DNA of 64,000 bases. Origin: Cloacimonetes bacterium UBA5614 (GTDB lineage: Bacteria > Cloacimonadota > Cloacimonadia > Cloacimonadales > Cloacimonadaceae). Numbering within the stretch: the first letter of the stretch is position 1; the number at the start of each line of letters is the position of its first letter. A model generated the notes under the pieces. It was not told the DNA's origin and made no database searches. It saw only the letters and a program-made list of their open reading frames with translations. Location: positions 186,001-250,000 of the forward strand of contig DIKQ01000005.1 in the NCBI GenBank assembly GCA_002424605.1, read 5' to 3'. Both the position numbers and the translations under genes were made by a program. This document shows, piece by piece, positions 34,533 through 43,555 of this stretch.

Positions 34533-35447
34533 TTATCCAAAGACTTCGTTTTTATATTGAGCCAGGGTGCAAAAAGCGTATCCCCTGTCCTTAAAGTACT
34601 GCAATTGTTCCCTGTACAAAGCAAGCGCAGGCAGGCCAAGATTCTTTTGTTTCAGAGCGGTTCTCAGCTTTTCAGCCAGCAGGAACTGCAAAAGGTTGGC
34701 AGAACGTCTCCCCATCGAATCTTCATCCTCTTCCGTTATGAGTTCATTGGGATGGATAAGGAAGTTCACAGGCTTTCCACTCTGGCTGGCTTCCCTGTGC
34801 AACAGTGTCCTGAGGCTTCTTGTGACTTGCGGGCTTAACCGCATGAAGGTCCCGATATATGGTATCAACAGAGCGGAAACCGGGATTTCCAGGATGGAGC
34901 TATTGCCTTTCCGTGCCAGATTATTGCTGCAGGCAAAATAGGGAAAGCGCGGAGCAGCCATCCTGTTCAGCTTTTTCAAGGCACCAAAAGACAGGAAGCC
35001 ATCCGCCCTCTGCGAAGCTACGGAGCTGTCTATTTCAAAACCCGTCTCTTCCAGTGCCTTTACCGTAAATTCATTCACCCTCAAAGCAGGCGCGCGGAAA
35101 GAAACAACCTTTGTCCCCGAGATATCTTCCAGAATGGTCCTGGCTTTGGCAAGCTGTGAGACCTGCTCATGATAGCCCAGCCGGTCAAAGGCAGATTCAT
35201 CCTCATGACTATAGCCGTGACAGGCCACTTCATGCCCGTCCGGCAAAACAATCCTGACTATCTCAGGATACTTCTCCGCAATTTCACCCGTGAAGAAGAA
35301 AGTGGTCCTGATGCCAAACTCCCGGTACAAATCCAGCAGCAAAGGCATACCTTCATTGAGCACCTTCTGCGCAGTCAGGCCGCGCTGCTTGTTATATCTG
35401 ATAGACGTGCTTTCCACGTCATTTGTAGCAAGAAAATATCTCTGCAT
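34533..35447 (-). CDS. Polysaccharide deacetylase, NodB homology (1)
   Basis: The product has 304 residues from ATG 35447; an in-frame TTG at 35456 would add three. It shows NodB-fold motifs: ATNDVES with the Asp (10), TTFFFTGE, the metal-binding histidines in ACHGYSHE (His77 and His81), and FRAPALRVN. These enzymes remove N- or O-acetyl groups from glycans. There is no signal peptide, so it may act on the lipid-linked repeat or nucleotide-sugar side in the cytoplasm. It overlaps the preceding acyltransferase gene by about 29 nt. It is one of three NodB-type genes in the locus. Confidence 0.85.
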   Translation of the reverse strand: MQRYFLATNDVESTSIRYNKQRGLTAQKVLNEGMPLLLDLYREFGIRTTFFFTGEIAEKYPEIVRIVLPDGHEVACHGYSHEDESAFDRLGYHEQVSQLAKARTILEDISGTKVVSFRAPALRVNEFTVKALEETGFEIDSSVASQRADGFLSFGALKKLNRMAAPRFPYFACSNNLARKGNSSILEIPVSALLIPYIGTFMRLSPQVTRSLRTLLHREASQSGKPVNFLIHPNELITEEDEDSMGRRSANLLQFLLAEKLRTALKQKNLGLPALALYREQLQYFKDRGYAFCTLAQYKNEVFG

Positions 35448-36000
35448 TCGGCTCAAATTCTTTGATTACGACAGCGGGATTTCCGCAGACGATTACGTTA
35501 GGGGGAATCTTGCCTGAAACTGTGGAACCTGCGCTCACAATCGAGCATTCTCCCAGTTCCGTTCCCGGTAGCAAAGTGCTGGAAACGGCCACCCAAGCGC
35601 CTTTCCGGATAATCACAGGTGCCTGGTAGGATATCAGCCGTCCCTTGAAATGCAGGTAGGGATTGGAATGGGTGATGATGTAGTTGTTGCCTGCCAGGGC
35701 TGCATAATCCTCGATTGTGATGTATTCCGGATGCGCATTGTCCAGTATGCAATGCATGCCCAGCATTACGCCTTTGCCAATGGTGACGCCACGCCATCTA
35801 TGCATCCGGATGCGCCAGGAATTCACCGGACAGTTGTACGCAATCCTTTGCAGAAGGCAGTTCCGCAGCTTTATCCAGATAAAACCCAGCCAGCTTGTTT
35901 TCCGTTTCTCACTTGCCTGTGACAACTGATTAACAAGGTTTTTTGCCGGGACATAATAGGGAATACTGGTGAATTGCTTTTCTTTCATTTGTTTCGCCAT
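35419..36000 (-). CDS. Hexapeptide-repeat acyltransferase (WcaF/maltose O-acetyltransferase type)
   Basis: The product is 193 residues from ATG 36000; ATG 35988 overlaps the upstream stop as ATGA and is an equally good start. Left-handed beta-helix repeats run from about residue 75: GVTIGKGVMLGMHC, YITIEDYAALAGNN, APVIIRKGAWVAVSS, GECSIVSAGSTVSG and a closing VVCGNPAVV-like turn. It resembles sugar O-acetyltransferases that use acetyl-CoA. A longer acyl donor such as the local acyl-ACP is possible. It is packed between two deacetylase genes. Confidence 0.85.
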   Translation of the reverse strand: MAKQMKEKQFTSIPYYVPAKNLVNQLSQASEKRKTSWLGFIWIKLRNCLLQRIAYNCPVNSWRIRMHRWRGVTIGKGVMLGMHCILDNAHPEYITIEDYAALAGNNYIITHSNPYLHFKGRLISYQAPVIIRKGAWVAVSSTLLPGTELGECSIVSAGSTVSGKIPPNVIVCGNPAVVIKEFEPNAEIFSCYK

Positions 36001-36752
36001 TGTTTCACCCACTTTTTGGTCTGGTATTTCGGTAATGTAAGGATATAATAACGCACCAGCCACTTGCTGAGACAGTCATTCCAGCGCGCCGGATGCACAT
36101 TCAGCATAATCTGCTGGGGGAAAAGCTGCTGTTTCAGATGGGAGATGAGGTCATCAGTGCCGTGGATGCAATGCGAGAAACTGCTTTTAACACAATCCCT
36201 GATGCTGTACTGATGTCCGTCCCAACAGTTGCCCGTATCAGTCAGGTAGAGCACTTTATCAAAGTCTATGGATAGGTATGGCTCACCAGCCAAGCCGTAA
36301 TCTTTGTAGTCAAACTTTGTCCAAAGGTCAAGATTGTTCCAGGTGGAGAGCGGTTTTCCGTGCATGGCTATGGTCTTAACCGGGTAATAACGCCGGAACA
36401 GCTCCAGATTTTTTCCAAAGGATTTGATTGCTTTCTGAAAGTTGCCCCTGTGAGTCGTCAGGTCTTCGTAATGATAGCCGATTTCATGCCCCAGGGATGC
36501 AATTCTGCGGATAATCTGCTCATTGTAACTGAGTGGAGAAGTGCGGAAGTAATAAGTTGCCCTGATGCCTCGCTCTGCTTCAATCCGTGCCATCTGCACA
36601 GCATTGGCGGGCCAGGAATCCACGTCGTGCCTCAGGATAACCGTCTTGGGCTGTGGCGCACAGAGAAATTCCTCCACAGTCTGGAAAGCGTAACTTTGTG
36701 AAACTATCTCATCCAGAAGGGTTGCGTACTTTCTTTGCGTGAAGTCCTTCAT
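35985..36752 (-). CDS. Polysaccharide deacetylase-like protein (2)
   Basis: The 255-residue protein has a NodB-like fold with RHDVDSWP (Asp43, Asp45), ATYYFRTSP and GHEIGYHYEDL (His89, His94), and a late NVHPARW. There is no signal peptide. This subfamily is common in surface-glycan loci and is presumed to deacetylate a sugar or a nucleotide/lipid-linked intermediate. It is the first gene after palindromic element B1. Confidence 0.82.
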   Translation of the reverse strand: MKDFTQRKYATLLDEIVSQSYAFQTVEEFLCAPQPKTVILRHDVDSWPANAVQMARIEAERGIRATYYFRTSPLSYNEQIIRRIASLGHEIGYHYEDLTTHRGNFQKAIKSFGKNLELFRRYYPVKTIAMHGKPLSTWNNLDLWTKFDYKDYGLAGEPYLSIDFDKVLYLTDTGNCWDGHQYSIRDCVKSSFSHCIHGTDDLISHLKQQLFPQQIMLNVHPARWNDCLSKWLVRYYILTLPKYQTKKWVKQWRNK

Positions 36753-36789
36753 ACCGTTAATCTACAAACCTTCGGCATTTATTTGTCCC

Positions 36790-36855
36790 CTGCTTGCCTC
36801 GGGAAGGATACGGGAAGGATGCGAGGAGATTCTCCCCGTATTGTCCTCGTATGAA
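36790..36855. repeat. Palindromic intergenic repeat family B, copy 1
   Basis: GATACGGGAAGGATGCGAGG is followed by CTCCCCGTATTGTCCTCGTA; ATACGGG/CCCGTAT and CGAGG/CCTCG pairs give a nested hairpin. The same element recurs at 57092-57153. It fills the gap between the DUF354 gene stop (36875) and the next start (36752). Confidence 0.8.
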
Positions 36856-36874
36856 TTAGGAAAGCAAGATGCTA

Positions 36875-37960
36875 TCATCTGAACCTGCCATAGCTGAAAG
36901 CAGGATTTTTTGCTTCTGAAACTGAAGCCGGATAATTCTCTACAAACCACAGCCAGAAAGATGTTACGTCAATTTTGTCTTTGAGCATGATATCCCGTTT
37001 TTCTTTCCATTGCTCAGCGAGAGCCGGAAGTCCCAATGTTTTGCGGATTTTGTCCAGCATCAGTTTGAACTGCTCGGGTAAATAGGCGAAAGTGAGGTCA
37101 TATTTCCGCTCTTCTTCATCCAGATAGGCAATCCTGCCTGCAAAAGAATTGCAGCGAAAAGAAGGAATCCCCAGCATGGCTGCCTCTGAGGTCATGGTCT
37201 GGCTGTCTGAAACCAGCAGCGTTGCAAACGCAAGAAAAGAGTGCATCTCATGCGGCAAAACCGGACATTGGAAGGGTTCAAATTCCGGTTCCAAGGCTTT
37301 CTCTGTGGTGATAAAGACCTTCCCATAATCAGACAAAAGCTTTACCAGAAGGCGTTTCTGCTCCAAAGACATGCCGCCTTTGCCGATATCGTGATGCGCC
37401 GTGAATGCATTGAAGCGCAAGACAAAGTACCTTTGCCCCTCGGCAATGCCATACTTCTGCGGAACTGATATGTCCGGCTCAAAACGGTTGGGATGCAGAT
37501 AGGCCAATTCGTGATAGCCGGGATAATATAACGCATTGCGCAGTTTTTCGTAGCGCAGCACATCCGGTGCCAGCAGGCAATCTGCAAAAGGAGAAACAAA
37601 CCATCCCGCCAACGGCTGAACGCTAAGGTCGTCGTCGTCAAACAGAATCGATTTTGTCCTGCTAACAAGACAAGCCTGCACTACTGACGCTGAAACCCCT
37701 ATTGCAAGGTCAATCCGCTTTTTCCTGAGCAATCTGCGGATTCTGCAGATGAATATAAGCTGGCGGAATGCTTTGCCGAAAATGCCTCTGCCCTTGCTCC
37801 CCAGTTCAATGTAATCAATTTTATAGTACTCCAGCAGCTGTCTGATGATGGGCATTGACTTGCAGGTGACGGTCACTTCGTGGGCTTTAATCAGTTCTGC
37901 GTAGAGGTTGCGGAAATAATGCACGTGGGCAGGGTGACCGATGTCCATCAGGATTCTCAT
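36875..37960 (-). CDS. DUF354 family glycosyltransferase-like protein
   Basis: The 361-residue protein is of the DUF354 type: MDIGHPAHVHYFRNLY at the N-terminus, ILFDDDD, and a GT-B-like C-terminal half with LVSDSQTMTSEAAMLGIPSFR. The fold resembles MurG/UDP-GlcNAc epimerase enzymes, so glycosyl transfer or nucleotide-sugar handling is plausible but not demonstrated. It overlaps the FemAB-like gene by ATGA, implying coupled expression. Confidence 0.8.
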   Translation of the reverse strand: MRILMDIGHPAHVHYFRNLYAELIKAHEVTVTCKSMPIIRQLLEYYKIDYIELGSKGRGIFGKAFRQLIFICRIRRLLRKKRIDLAIGVSASVVQACLVSRTKSILFDDDDLSVQPLAGWFVSPFADCLLAPDVLRYEKLRNALYYPGYHELAYLHPNRFEPDISVPQKYGIAEGQRYFVLRFNAFTAHHDIGKGGMSLEQKRLLVKLLSDYGKVFITTEKALEPEFEPFQCPVLPHEMHSFLAFATLLVSDSQTMTSEAAMLGIPSFRCNSFAGRIAYLDEEERKYDLTFAYLPEQFKLMLDKIRKTLGLPALAEQWKEKRDIMLKDKIDVTSFWLWFVENYPASVSEAKNPAFSYGRFR

Positions 37961-38982
37961 ATCCTGCCCTTCAGCTTGCCAAGTAATTTGAACCCGGACT
38001 TAGCTATCAGCATTTTTGCGGGTGAATGGATGCATTGATATCTGCCTGTATCCGCCAGGACTCCCCCGAAACGGGACTTGAATTCACGGACGCCATAAGC
38101 TTCTTCAGGTCTGCCGGCACCCATAAAATCAAAGGCGGATATACCGTTTTTACCGGCATAATCAATGGCTGCCCAAGTGGCAAGGGAACTGGGACAAAGC
38201 TCTTTGTATTCAGCATCCAGTCCTGCGACATAAAGTTCGTGGATGGCTTTGTGACCGGAAACGGGACAGCAGATACCGCCGATTATCCTGCCGGCATACT
38301 TCACCAGCAGGAAACGGATTTGCTGTGGTGTTTCTTTTGATGAATCAAACAATACACGGAAGAAATCATAGGATGGCAGAGGCTTCCTGACCTTTTCCAG
38401 ATACAGCTTTGCAAGGATATGGTAAAATTCTTCCAGCTGGCAGGCATCCGGAGCATCTACAATCTCCGCACCGGCAGCAAGGGCTTTGCGAATCTGACGC
38501 CGCTTGCTTTCGCTGATTGCCTGCCAGGCGCGGTTGGGGTCGGAGCAGTCCACCAGATAGTTCAGATGGCTATGCAGTTCAAACCCGCATTCTGCGTAAG
38601 CTGATGCTGAGAGGGCATCTGTCCAGTGATTGCGGATTTCAGTATATACCGCCTGTTTACCTGTATGTTCCTTAAGTGCTGACAAGAGCGGTTTCAGGGC
38701 AGATATGTCTGAATACAAAGGTGACTTCAGCAAAACTGCGCGAGTGGATAAACCGGCTAATAAGCCGGGTTTTACAGTTTGGATAAACCCCTGCAGCATT
38801 GCCTGAATATTGTCCCGGCTATCAAGCGCGAACATCGCCAAGGGTATGAAATCCGTTGTACGGCTGAAAGCATCATACAGGAAAGATGAATGAAAAACCG
38901 TTCCCAACTCGTGTGTGGTGACATATTCATCCCATTGCTGCCTTTCAAGCGCTGCTGCGTGGAAAATTTTGTAATCAGGCAT
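37957..38982 (-). CDS. FemAB / GNAT-fold acyl- or aminoacyltransferase
   Basis: The 341-residue protein has a duplicated GNAT-like architecture of the FemAB/Acetyltransf_6 type: AVYTEIRNHW, ESKRRQIRKALAAGAEI, a middle helix, RFLLVKYAGRIIGGI and YKELCPSSLATWAAIDYA, then FDFMGAGRPEEAYGVREFKSRFGG. FemAB-type enzymes add amino acids to peptidoglycan from aminoacyl-tRNA; relatives in exopolysaccharide loci probably acylate amino sugars. Here it could use the locus' own acyl-ACP. It overlaps both neighbours by a few bases. Confidence 0.82.
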   Translation of the reverse strand: MPDYKIFHAAALERQQWDEYVTTHELGTVFHSSFLYDAFSRTTDFIPLAMFALDSRDNIQAMLQGFIQTVKPGLLAGLSTRAVLLKSPLYSDISALKPLLSALKEHTGKQAVYTEIRNHWTDALSASAYAECGFELHSHLNYLVDCSDPNRAWQAISESKRRQIRKALAAGAEIVDAPDACQLEEFYHILAKLYLEKVRKPLPSYDFFRVLFDSSKETPQQIRFLLVKYAGRIIGGICCPVSGHKAIHELYVAGLDAEYKELCPSSLATWAAIDYAGKNGISAFDFMGAGRPEEAYGVREFKSRFGGVLADTGRYQCIHSPAKMLIAKSGFKLLGKLKGRI

Positions 38983-39919
38983 GGGTGATATCTGCTCCTT
39001 TCATTACATTGTCGTAAACATTGTTTAGTCTGGCAGCAATTTCTTCCAGGGACAAGCCAATGTGTAGCAGCCTTTCCCTGCCATTACTGCGGTTTCCTGA
39101 TGATAATGCTTTAGCAATTTTAGCGGCAATTTCTGTGGCATCAAATGAGCATATATAGCTGTTTTCCGTGTTGCCAATCATCCCTTTCACGTCCCCCACA
39201 TCAGTGGAAACTATCGGGCAATTACAGGCCATAGCTTCTTTGATAACCTGGGGCGAACCCTCATGCAGGGAGGTCAGAAGCAGTAAATCAACCGCGGAAT
39301 AAAGCAGGGCAGATTGCTCCCGGGTGTAACCGTCAAATTCGATGAGTCTGGCATTTGTCCCGCTGGCGGAAACTGCCTTGTGCGCCAGGGGAGCATTCTT
39401 TTCAGGCCTGTCAAAACGCGAACTGAACAGGATGTACTTTGCATCCTTATCCAATCCGAGTTTCCGGCGCGCTTCTGCCTTATCCAGCGGAGTAAAGAGA
39501 ATTGTATCTATTCCGCATGGTATCACAGTAGTTTTCCGGGTTGGAAGATAATGTCTCATCTTATCGTTAACCACGATGCAAGAACGGGCCAAAGGATAGA
39601 CCAGCAGGAGGGAAAACATTCTCAGCAGAGGTTCGGCAAGGTCGCTACCGTGAAAGGTGACCACCACCGGGACCTGCCTTTGAACTACAGAAATCAGGGC
39701 AGACCAGACAAAATGGGCATGGACAAGGTCATAGCGATTACCCTTTAGATAAGCTTTCAGTCTGGCTGCATGCTTGATGTAGGATAGCCAGCCTTTGCCC
39801 CTGACGAGAAAGAAATCTATCTCGTGACCGAGTTTTTTGAGCGATTCTGCCTGCTCCGTGATAAAAGGAGCTGCCTGATTGCCCCAGTTGTTAGCGCTGG
39901 CAACGAATAAAACACGCAT
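38975..39919 (-). CDS. Family 4 glycosyltransferase
   Basis: The 314-residue GT-B protein has an N-terminal Rossmann half (VHAHFVWSAL, VVTFHGSDLAEP, VIPCGID) and the C-terminal donor motif LHEGSPQVIKEAMACNCPIV with the E-x7-E pair of GT4. It adds one sugar to the growing lipid-linked repeat at the cytoplasmic face. It starts 1 nt after the stop of the AsnB-like gene and overlaps the FemAB-like gene by 8 nt. Confidence 0.9.
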   Translation of the reverse strand: MRVLFVASANNWGNQAAPFITEQAESLKKLGHEIDFFLVRGKGWLSYIKHAARLKAYLKGNRYDLVHAHFVWSALISVVQRQVPVVVTFHGSDLAEPLLRMFSLLLVYPLARSCIVVNDKMRHYLPTRKTTVIPCGIDTILFTPLDKAEARRKLGLDKDAKYILFSSRFDRPEKNAPLAHKAVSASGTNARLIEFDGYTREQSALLYSAVDLLLLTSLHEGSPQVIKEAMACNCPIVSTDVGDVKGMIGNTENSYICSFDATEIAAKIAKALSSGNRSNGRERLLHIGLSLEEIAARLNNVYDNVMKGADITHA

Positions 39920-41734
39920 CTACAGATAATCCATCGCCCACTTCTTGAGTGAGAATTCACTGTCTATTACATGATTGGGATTGAGTTCCCTGAACAATCC
40001 ATCGGAATGCGTGAAAACAGGCGGATTGGCTTTGTAAGAGATTTTATTCCACTCTGCCGCATTAAAGGCAGTCTTCCTTCTGAAGTAAGTGTTGCGGATT
40101 CTGCGGATTGCAAATGGCAGAATGATATTCAGAGGGTAGAGCGGTGATTCCAACTGGGCTGGTGAATATCCCCTGCCGGTCTCCATGTGCATCAGTTCCG
40201 GCAGATTCTGTTTAAGGATGGGAGTGTAAAATAGCTGCCCCTTGCGCAGGTCTGAAGCGTTGCGCCTGAAAGCGTGCTTATTCAGGGAAGGCACCGGTGT
40301 CTTCAGGATAAACTCCACAAAGTCGTCATCAATGTAAGGCGAAAGCAGAATGGAATAGATTCTGGAAGCATGGAACTCCTGCCCAAAAAACTTCCAGAGA
40401 GAATACCTGATGGTGAAGTGGTAGAGATTCAGGTAAGCTTTGTCAAACAGCATGACAGATTTCAGGTTATCAAACACATGCTGAATGGCCTCATCTTTAT
40501 AACTCGCGTACATTTCCGGCTGCAGCATTTCAGGACAGGTTGCCATGACTTCTGAAACCGTTTCCCTGGAGAGATTGTCCCGATATATCAGCTTTGCCAT
40601 CTCAGGTAAAATATTGGTGCTCATCATATTGTTGGGACGCAGAAGTTCACTTCCCATACAGCCGGTGATGCAGAGTCCTGAATGTTGTGATAATATAGCC
40701 TGGGAATACATCTGGTTGCATCGTTTTAGGTTACCGCAACCGTCAGAGAAGTAAAGAAGCTGGTTGGCATAGTAGTCGTAATCTGCCAGGAATTCCTTCC
40801 CAAGCCTAATCCATCTGTAATTAAGCGATAATTTCCCGGCGATGGTTTGCGGGATTCTAACATCATCGCTGTTTTCTGCCGCACCATAGGAAAAATATTG
40901 GATCCTATCTTTATTCTTGATTGTGGAAGAAAGTATTGTACGGCTGTCAAAACCTCCTGTCAGGGCGGAATTGAGCGGCTCACCGCCTTGTAGATACTGG
41001 TCCAAAATGCTATTGAAGATTACCGGGGTTTGCCTGTAAGTTTCGCTCCAGGACAATGTTCCGGATTCCCTCAGTTTGTCTGCAAAGCTGTAATACTCTG
41101 TGATAGCGAGTTTAGCCGTTTTGATGTCATAAGTCAGAAAAGAGTGATTATCCAGTGTTAAGATATCTTTTATAAGGGTTTGATTACCTAATGGGTAGCC
41201 GAACTTCAGCTGTTCTATCAACGCAATGGGATTCAGTTCAGCCTTAAAATCCGGATGCTTTGTTATGGTGTCTAACGTGGTGGAGAGCAGCAGGGATTCA
41301 TTGGAAAAATGGTAATACAGCTTTAGCAGTCCGGATTTACCGCTTAGTGCAAACAGGGATTTATTGACTTTGTCATAAATCACGAGAACGAATGTCCCTT
41401 TGATTAATTCAGCAAAATAAGCCTTGTATTCTTTATAAAGAACTGCCAGTTCCAAAGCCGGCAATTCACCTTTAAGCCGTGATTTTGCGCAGAAATCAAG
41501 AGTGGGATAGCATCTGCCAATCTTTATGACTATGAATTCATCTGTTTCCAGAAAACCCTCTGCCTTTATGCCGCGGGTATAGACACCAAATGAGATTGCA
41601 TCGCTGTGAAACAAGTGTCTGGAATGCTTGATGTTTTGGAGCCATTTATCATTGAGTTCAGGTAGTTGCCTTTCCGAAATCCCGGAAAGAAGCTTACCTG
41701 CTTGCAGGAAAAAATCAAAAGATTCAGATGCCAT
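39920..41734 (-). CDS. Asparagine-synthetase-like ligase without glutaminase cysteine (1)
   Basis: ATG 41734 (after CAGGGTG) gives 604 residues. The C-terminal half has the ATP-pyrophosphatase P-loop LTGGFDSRT (258-266, normally SGGxDS) and SYGAAENSDDVRIPQTIA, as in AsnB. The N-terminal half resembles a class II glutaminase domain, but the mature protein starts MASESFDF and has no Cys at position 2, so it cannot release ammonia from glutamine that way. This matches the situation in beta-lactam synthetases, which form amides without glutamine. A ligase joining an amine to a carboxylate of the glycan or an acyl group is plausible. It overlaps the preceding GNAT gene by 11 nt. Confidence 0.83.
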   Translation of the reverse strand: MASESFDFFLQAGKLLSGISERQLPELNDKWLQNIKHSRHLFHSDAISFGVYTRGIKAEGFLETDEFIVIKIGRCYPTLDFCAKSRLKGELPALELAVLYKEYKAYFAELIKGTFVLVIYDKVNKSLFALSGKSGLLKLYYHFSNESLLLSTTLDTITKHPDFKAELNPIALIEQLKFGYPLGNQTLIKDILTLDNHSFLTYDIKTAKLAITEYYSFADKLRESGTLSWSETYRQTPVIFNSILDQYLQGGEPLNSALTGGFDSRTILSSTIKNKDRIQYFSYGAAENSDDVRIPQTIAGKLSLNYRWIRLGKEFLADYDYYANQLLYFSDGCGNLKRCNQMYSQAILSQHSGLCITGCMGSELLRPNNMMSTNILPEMAKLIYRDNLSRETVSEVMATCPEMLQPEMYASYKDEAIQHVFDNLKSVMLFDKAYLNLYHFTIRYSLWKFFGQEFHASRIYSILLSPYIDDDFVEFILKTPVPSLNKHAFRRNASDLRKGQLFYTPILKQNLPELMHMETGRGYSPAQLESPLYPLNIILPFAIRRIRNTYFRRKTAFNAAEWNKISYKANPPVFTHSDGLFRELNPNHVIDSEFSLKKWAMDYL

Positions 41735-42773
41735 AATCACCCTGCAACAGAGTAAAGTAGGAATTGTCGCTTGTAAAATCAATCTGCAGGGAAGACGGTA
41801 AGCGATAATAATTCCTGCGGTTTATCTTCTTATGTAGAAGCCCTTTTTTCTTATAGGCAACAGCAAGCTTTTCAGTAAAATGGGGAAACCTGACCATGGA
41901 GCAATCCCTGATTTTTGCTATTCCTATGACAAAATCTACCAGGCCGGAAATGGCTTTGTGCAATTCTATGCCGGGGAACAACCACAAATCGGCCACATAA
42001 AGCTCTTTAACATTATTAATATCATTTTCTGTTGCTAAAGCATAACCCTGAAGAGAATCCTCGTGATATATGCCAATCAAAATGCTGTTTATGCTGTACC
42101 ATTGAACAGAATCAGCGGTTCTGACATTGGTATATGCAAAGGTGTCTTTAGTCCTTTCCCACAGTTCATCAAAGCTTATATCGGTGCCGGGAAGAGTTTT
42201 ATAAGCATACTTCCCTTTTGTCGCTTTCCTAACCATTGCCTGCTTCAGGTTTACACCAACCCCTATCAGAGGTGATATAACAGGAAACCAGCTATTGAAG
42301 ACCTTATGGGTATAAACGGAAGGATTCAGAACATACAGGCTCTCCTGTTCCGAACCCCATGGCAGCAACCGGTAATTTAGTTTGCTGATCAACTTGATAA
42401 CAATATCCGTCGGAGTGGTATTAAAACTCATAATTTGGTTGGAAATCTCGCGGTTCTTTATCCAGAGCTCGATACTGAGGTTGCGATAGTCCGGCAGCAC
42501 GCGCCAGGTGGTTCCGTTAAATGCTTTGACAACCTGCTCTCCGCATTTGAACAGGGTGGGAAAACTGCCCACAAAACCCACTATTGAACCAGAATCAACT
42601 ATTACGAATCCCCTGGTCCAGGACTCATCAAAAGCGGGATTATCGTCCCACCAGTAACGAAACCTCTGCTGCCATTGTTCCGGAGCCTTTTCATCACCCG
42701 GAAAAGCGGACAAAAATTCAGCCAATCCTGTATAGTCTGTATCTGTAATCTGCCTGATTAATGCTTCGCTCAT
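41724..42773 (-). CDS. GNAT-family acyltransferase (1)
   Basis: The 349-residue protein starts at ATG 42773, one base of which is shared with the stop of the SDR gene (TAATG). It has a GNAT-like N-terminal half (GFVIVDSGSIVGFVGSFPTLF, then WRVLPDYRNLSIELWI) and a second diverged half with LYVADLWLFPG and FVIGIAKIRDCSMVRFP. This is the Acetyltransf_9-like type seen in glycan loci. Acyl transfer from CoA or ACP to an amino sugar is the likely role; proximity to KASIII and ACP favours ACP. The longer upstream frame is not needed. Confidence 0.75.
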   Translation of the reverse strand: MSEALIRQITDTDYTGLAEFLSAFPGDEKAPEQWQQRFRYWWDDNPAFDESWTRGFVIVDSGSIVGFVGSFPTLFKCGEQVVKAFNGTTWRVLPDYRNLSIELWIKNREISNQIMSFNTTPTDIVIKLISKLNYRLLPWGSEQESLYVLNPSVYTHKVFNSWFPVISPLIGVGVNLKQAMVRKATKGKYAYKTLPGTDISFDELWERTKDTFAYTNVRTADSVQWYSINSILIGIYHEDSLQGYALATENDINNVKELYVADLWLFPGIELHKAISGLVDFVIGIAKIRDCSMVRFPHFTEKLAVAYKKKGLLHKKINRRNYYRLPSSLQIDFTSDNSYFTLLQGDYGI

Positions 42774-43537
42774 TATCTGGCCGTATATCCTCCATCGATA
42801 ACCGCATTTGTGCCTGTAACCCAACTGCTGGCATCCGACATCATAAAAGCTGCCAAACCGGCTACGTCTTCAGGTTTGCCAATGCCCAGCGGAAAATCGC
42901 CCAAGCGTTTTTCGCGCTGTTCCGGCTCCAGGTTTTCCAGCATCTTATCAATGAGTTCAGTTCGGACTGTTCCGGGGGATATGCAATTGACCCTGATGTT
43001 TTTTGCAGCGAGTTCCAATGCCATCGACTTTGCTCCTGCTATCAAAGCGCCTTTGCTGGCACTATATCCTGTGAGACCCGGCCTGCCCACCAATCCCATA
43101 ATGGAAGCAATGAAAACGAAACTGGCACCGGATTCTGACACATTAACCTTTTTGGAGATTATCCTTGAAAGCTCAAAAGCGGCTATGACATTGATGGCAA
43201 AAAGTTCCTGGTAGTGTTTTACACCAGTAGATTTCAGGGGAAGAGTGTATTCGATTCCGGCGCTGTGGCAGAAACCGGAGATCTTGCCAAGCTTGCTGAC
43301 AGCATCACTTATTACCGGTTCCAGTTCATCATATTTAGTTAAATCCAAAGCATAGTATAAGTGCCCTGAACCCTGCAACAGCTTTGATGTCTCGGTTAGC
43401 TTTGATTCCGTTCTTCCCAAAAGGACCAGTGTGGCACCAAGTTCTGAACATAGGACTGCAACTTGCCTACCTATGCCGGAACCTGCTCCCGAGATAACTA
43501 TTACTTTGTCGGATAAATCCATAAATCTCTTATTCAT
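42773..43537 (-). CDS. Short-chain dehydrogenase, FabG-like (acyl module)
   Basis: The 254-residue classical SDR has SGAGSGIG (16-23), CHSAG, a catalytic Ser in FIASIMG, YSASK and a TGTNAVIDGGYTAR tail. It lies 18 nt after the KASIII-like gene. In this context it most probably reduces a 3-oxoacyl-ACP. It resembles the 44875 SDR (both have the LGIGLPEDV / LGIGKPEDV pattern), so the two are probably paralogues with successive or alternative substrates. Confidence 0.87.
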   Translation of the reverse strand: MNKRFMDLSDKVIVISGAGSGIGRQVAVLCSELGATLVLLGRTESKLTETSKLLQGSGHLYYALDLTKYDELEPVISDAVSKLGKISGFCHSAGIEYTLPLKSTGVKHYQELFAINVIAAFELSRIISKKVNVSESGASFVFIASIMGLVGRPGLTGYSASKGALIAGAKSMALELAAKNIRVNCISPGTVRTELIDKMLENLEPEQREKRLGDFPLGIGKPEDVAGLAAFMMSDASSWVTGTNAVIDGGYTAR

Positions 43538-43555
43538 AAGACCTCTTTAACCTGA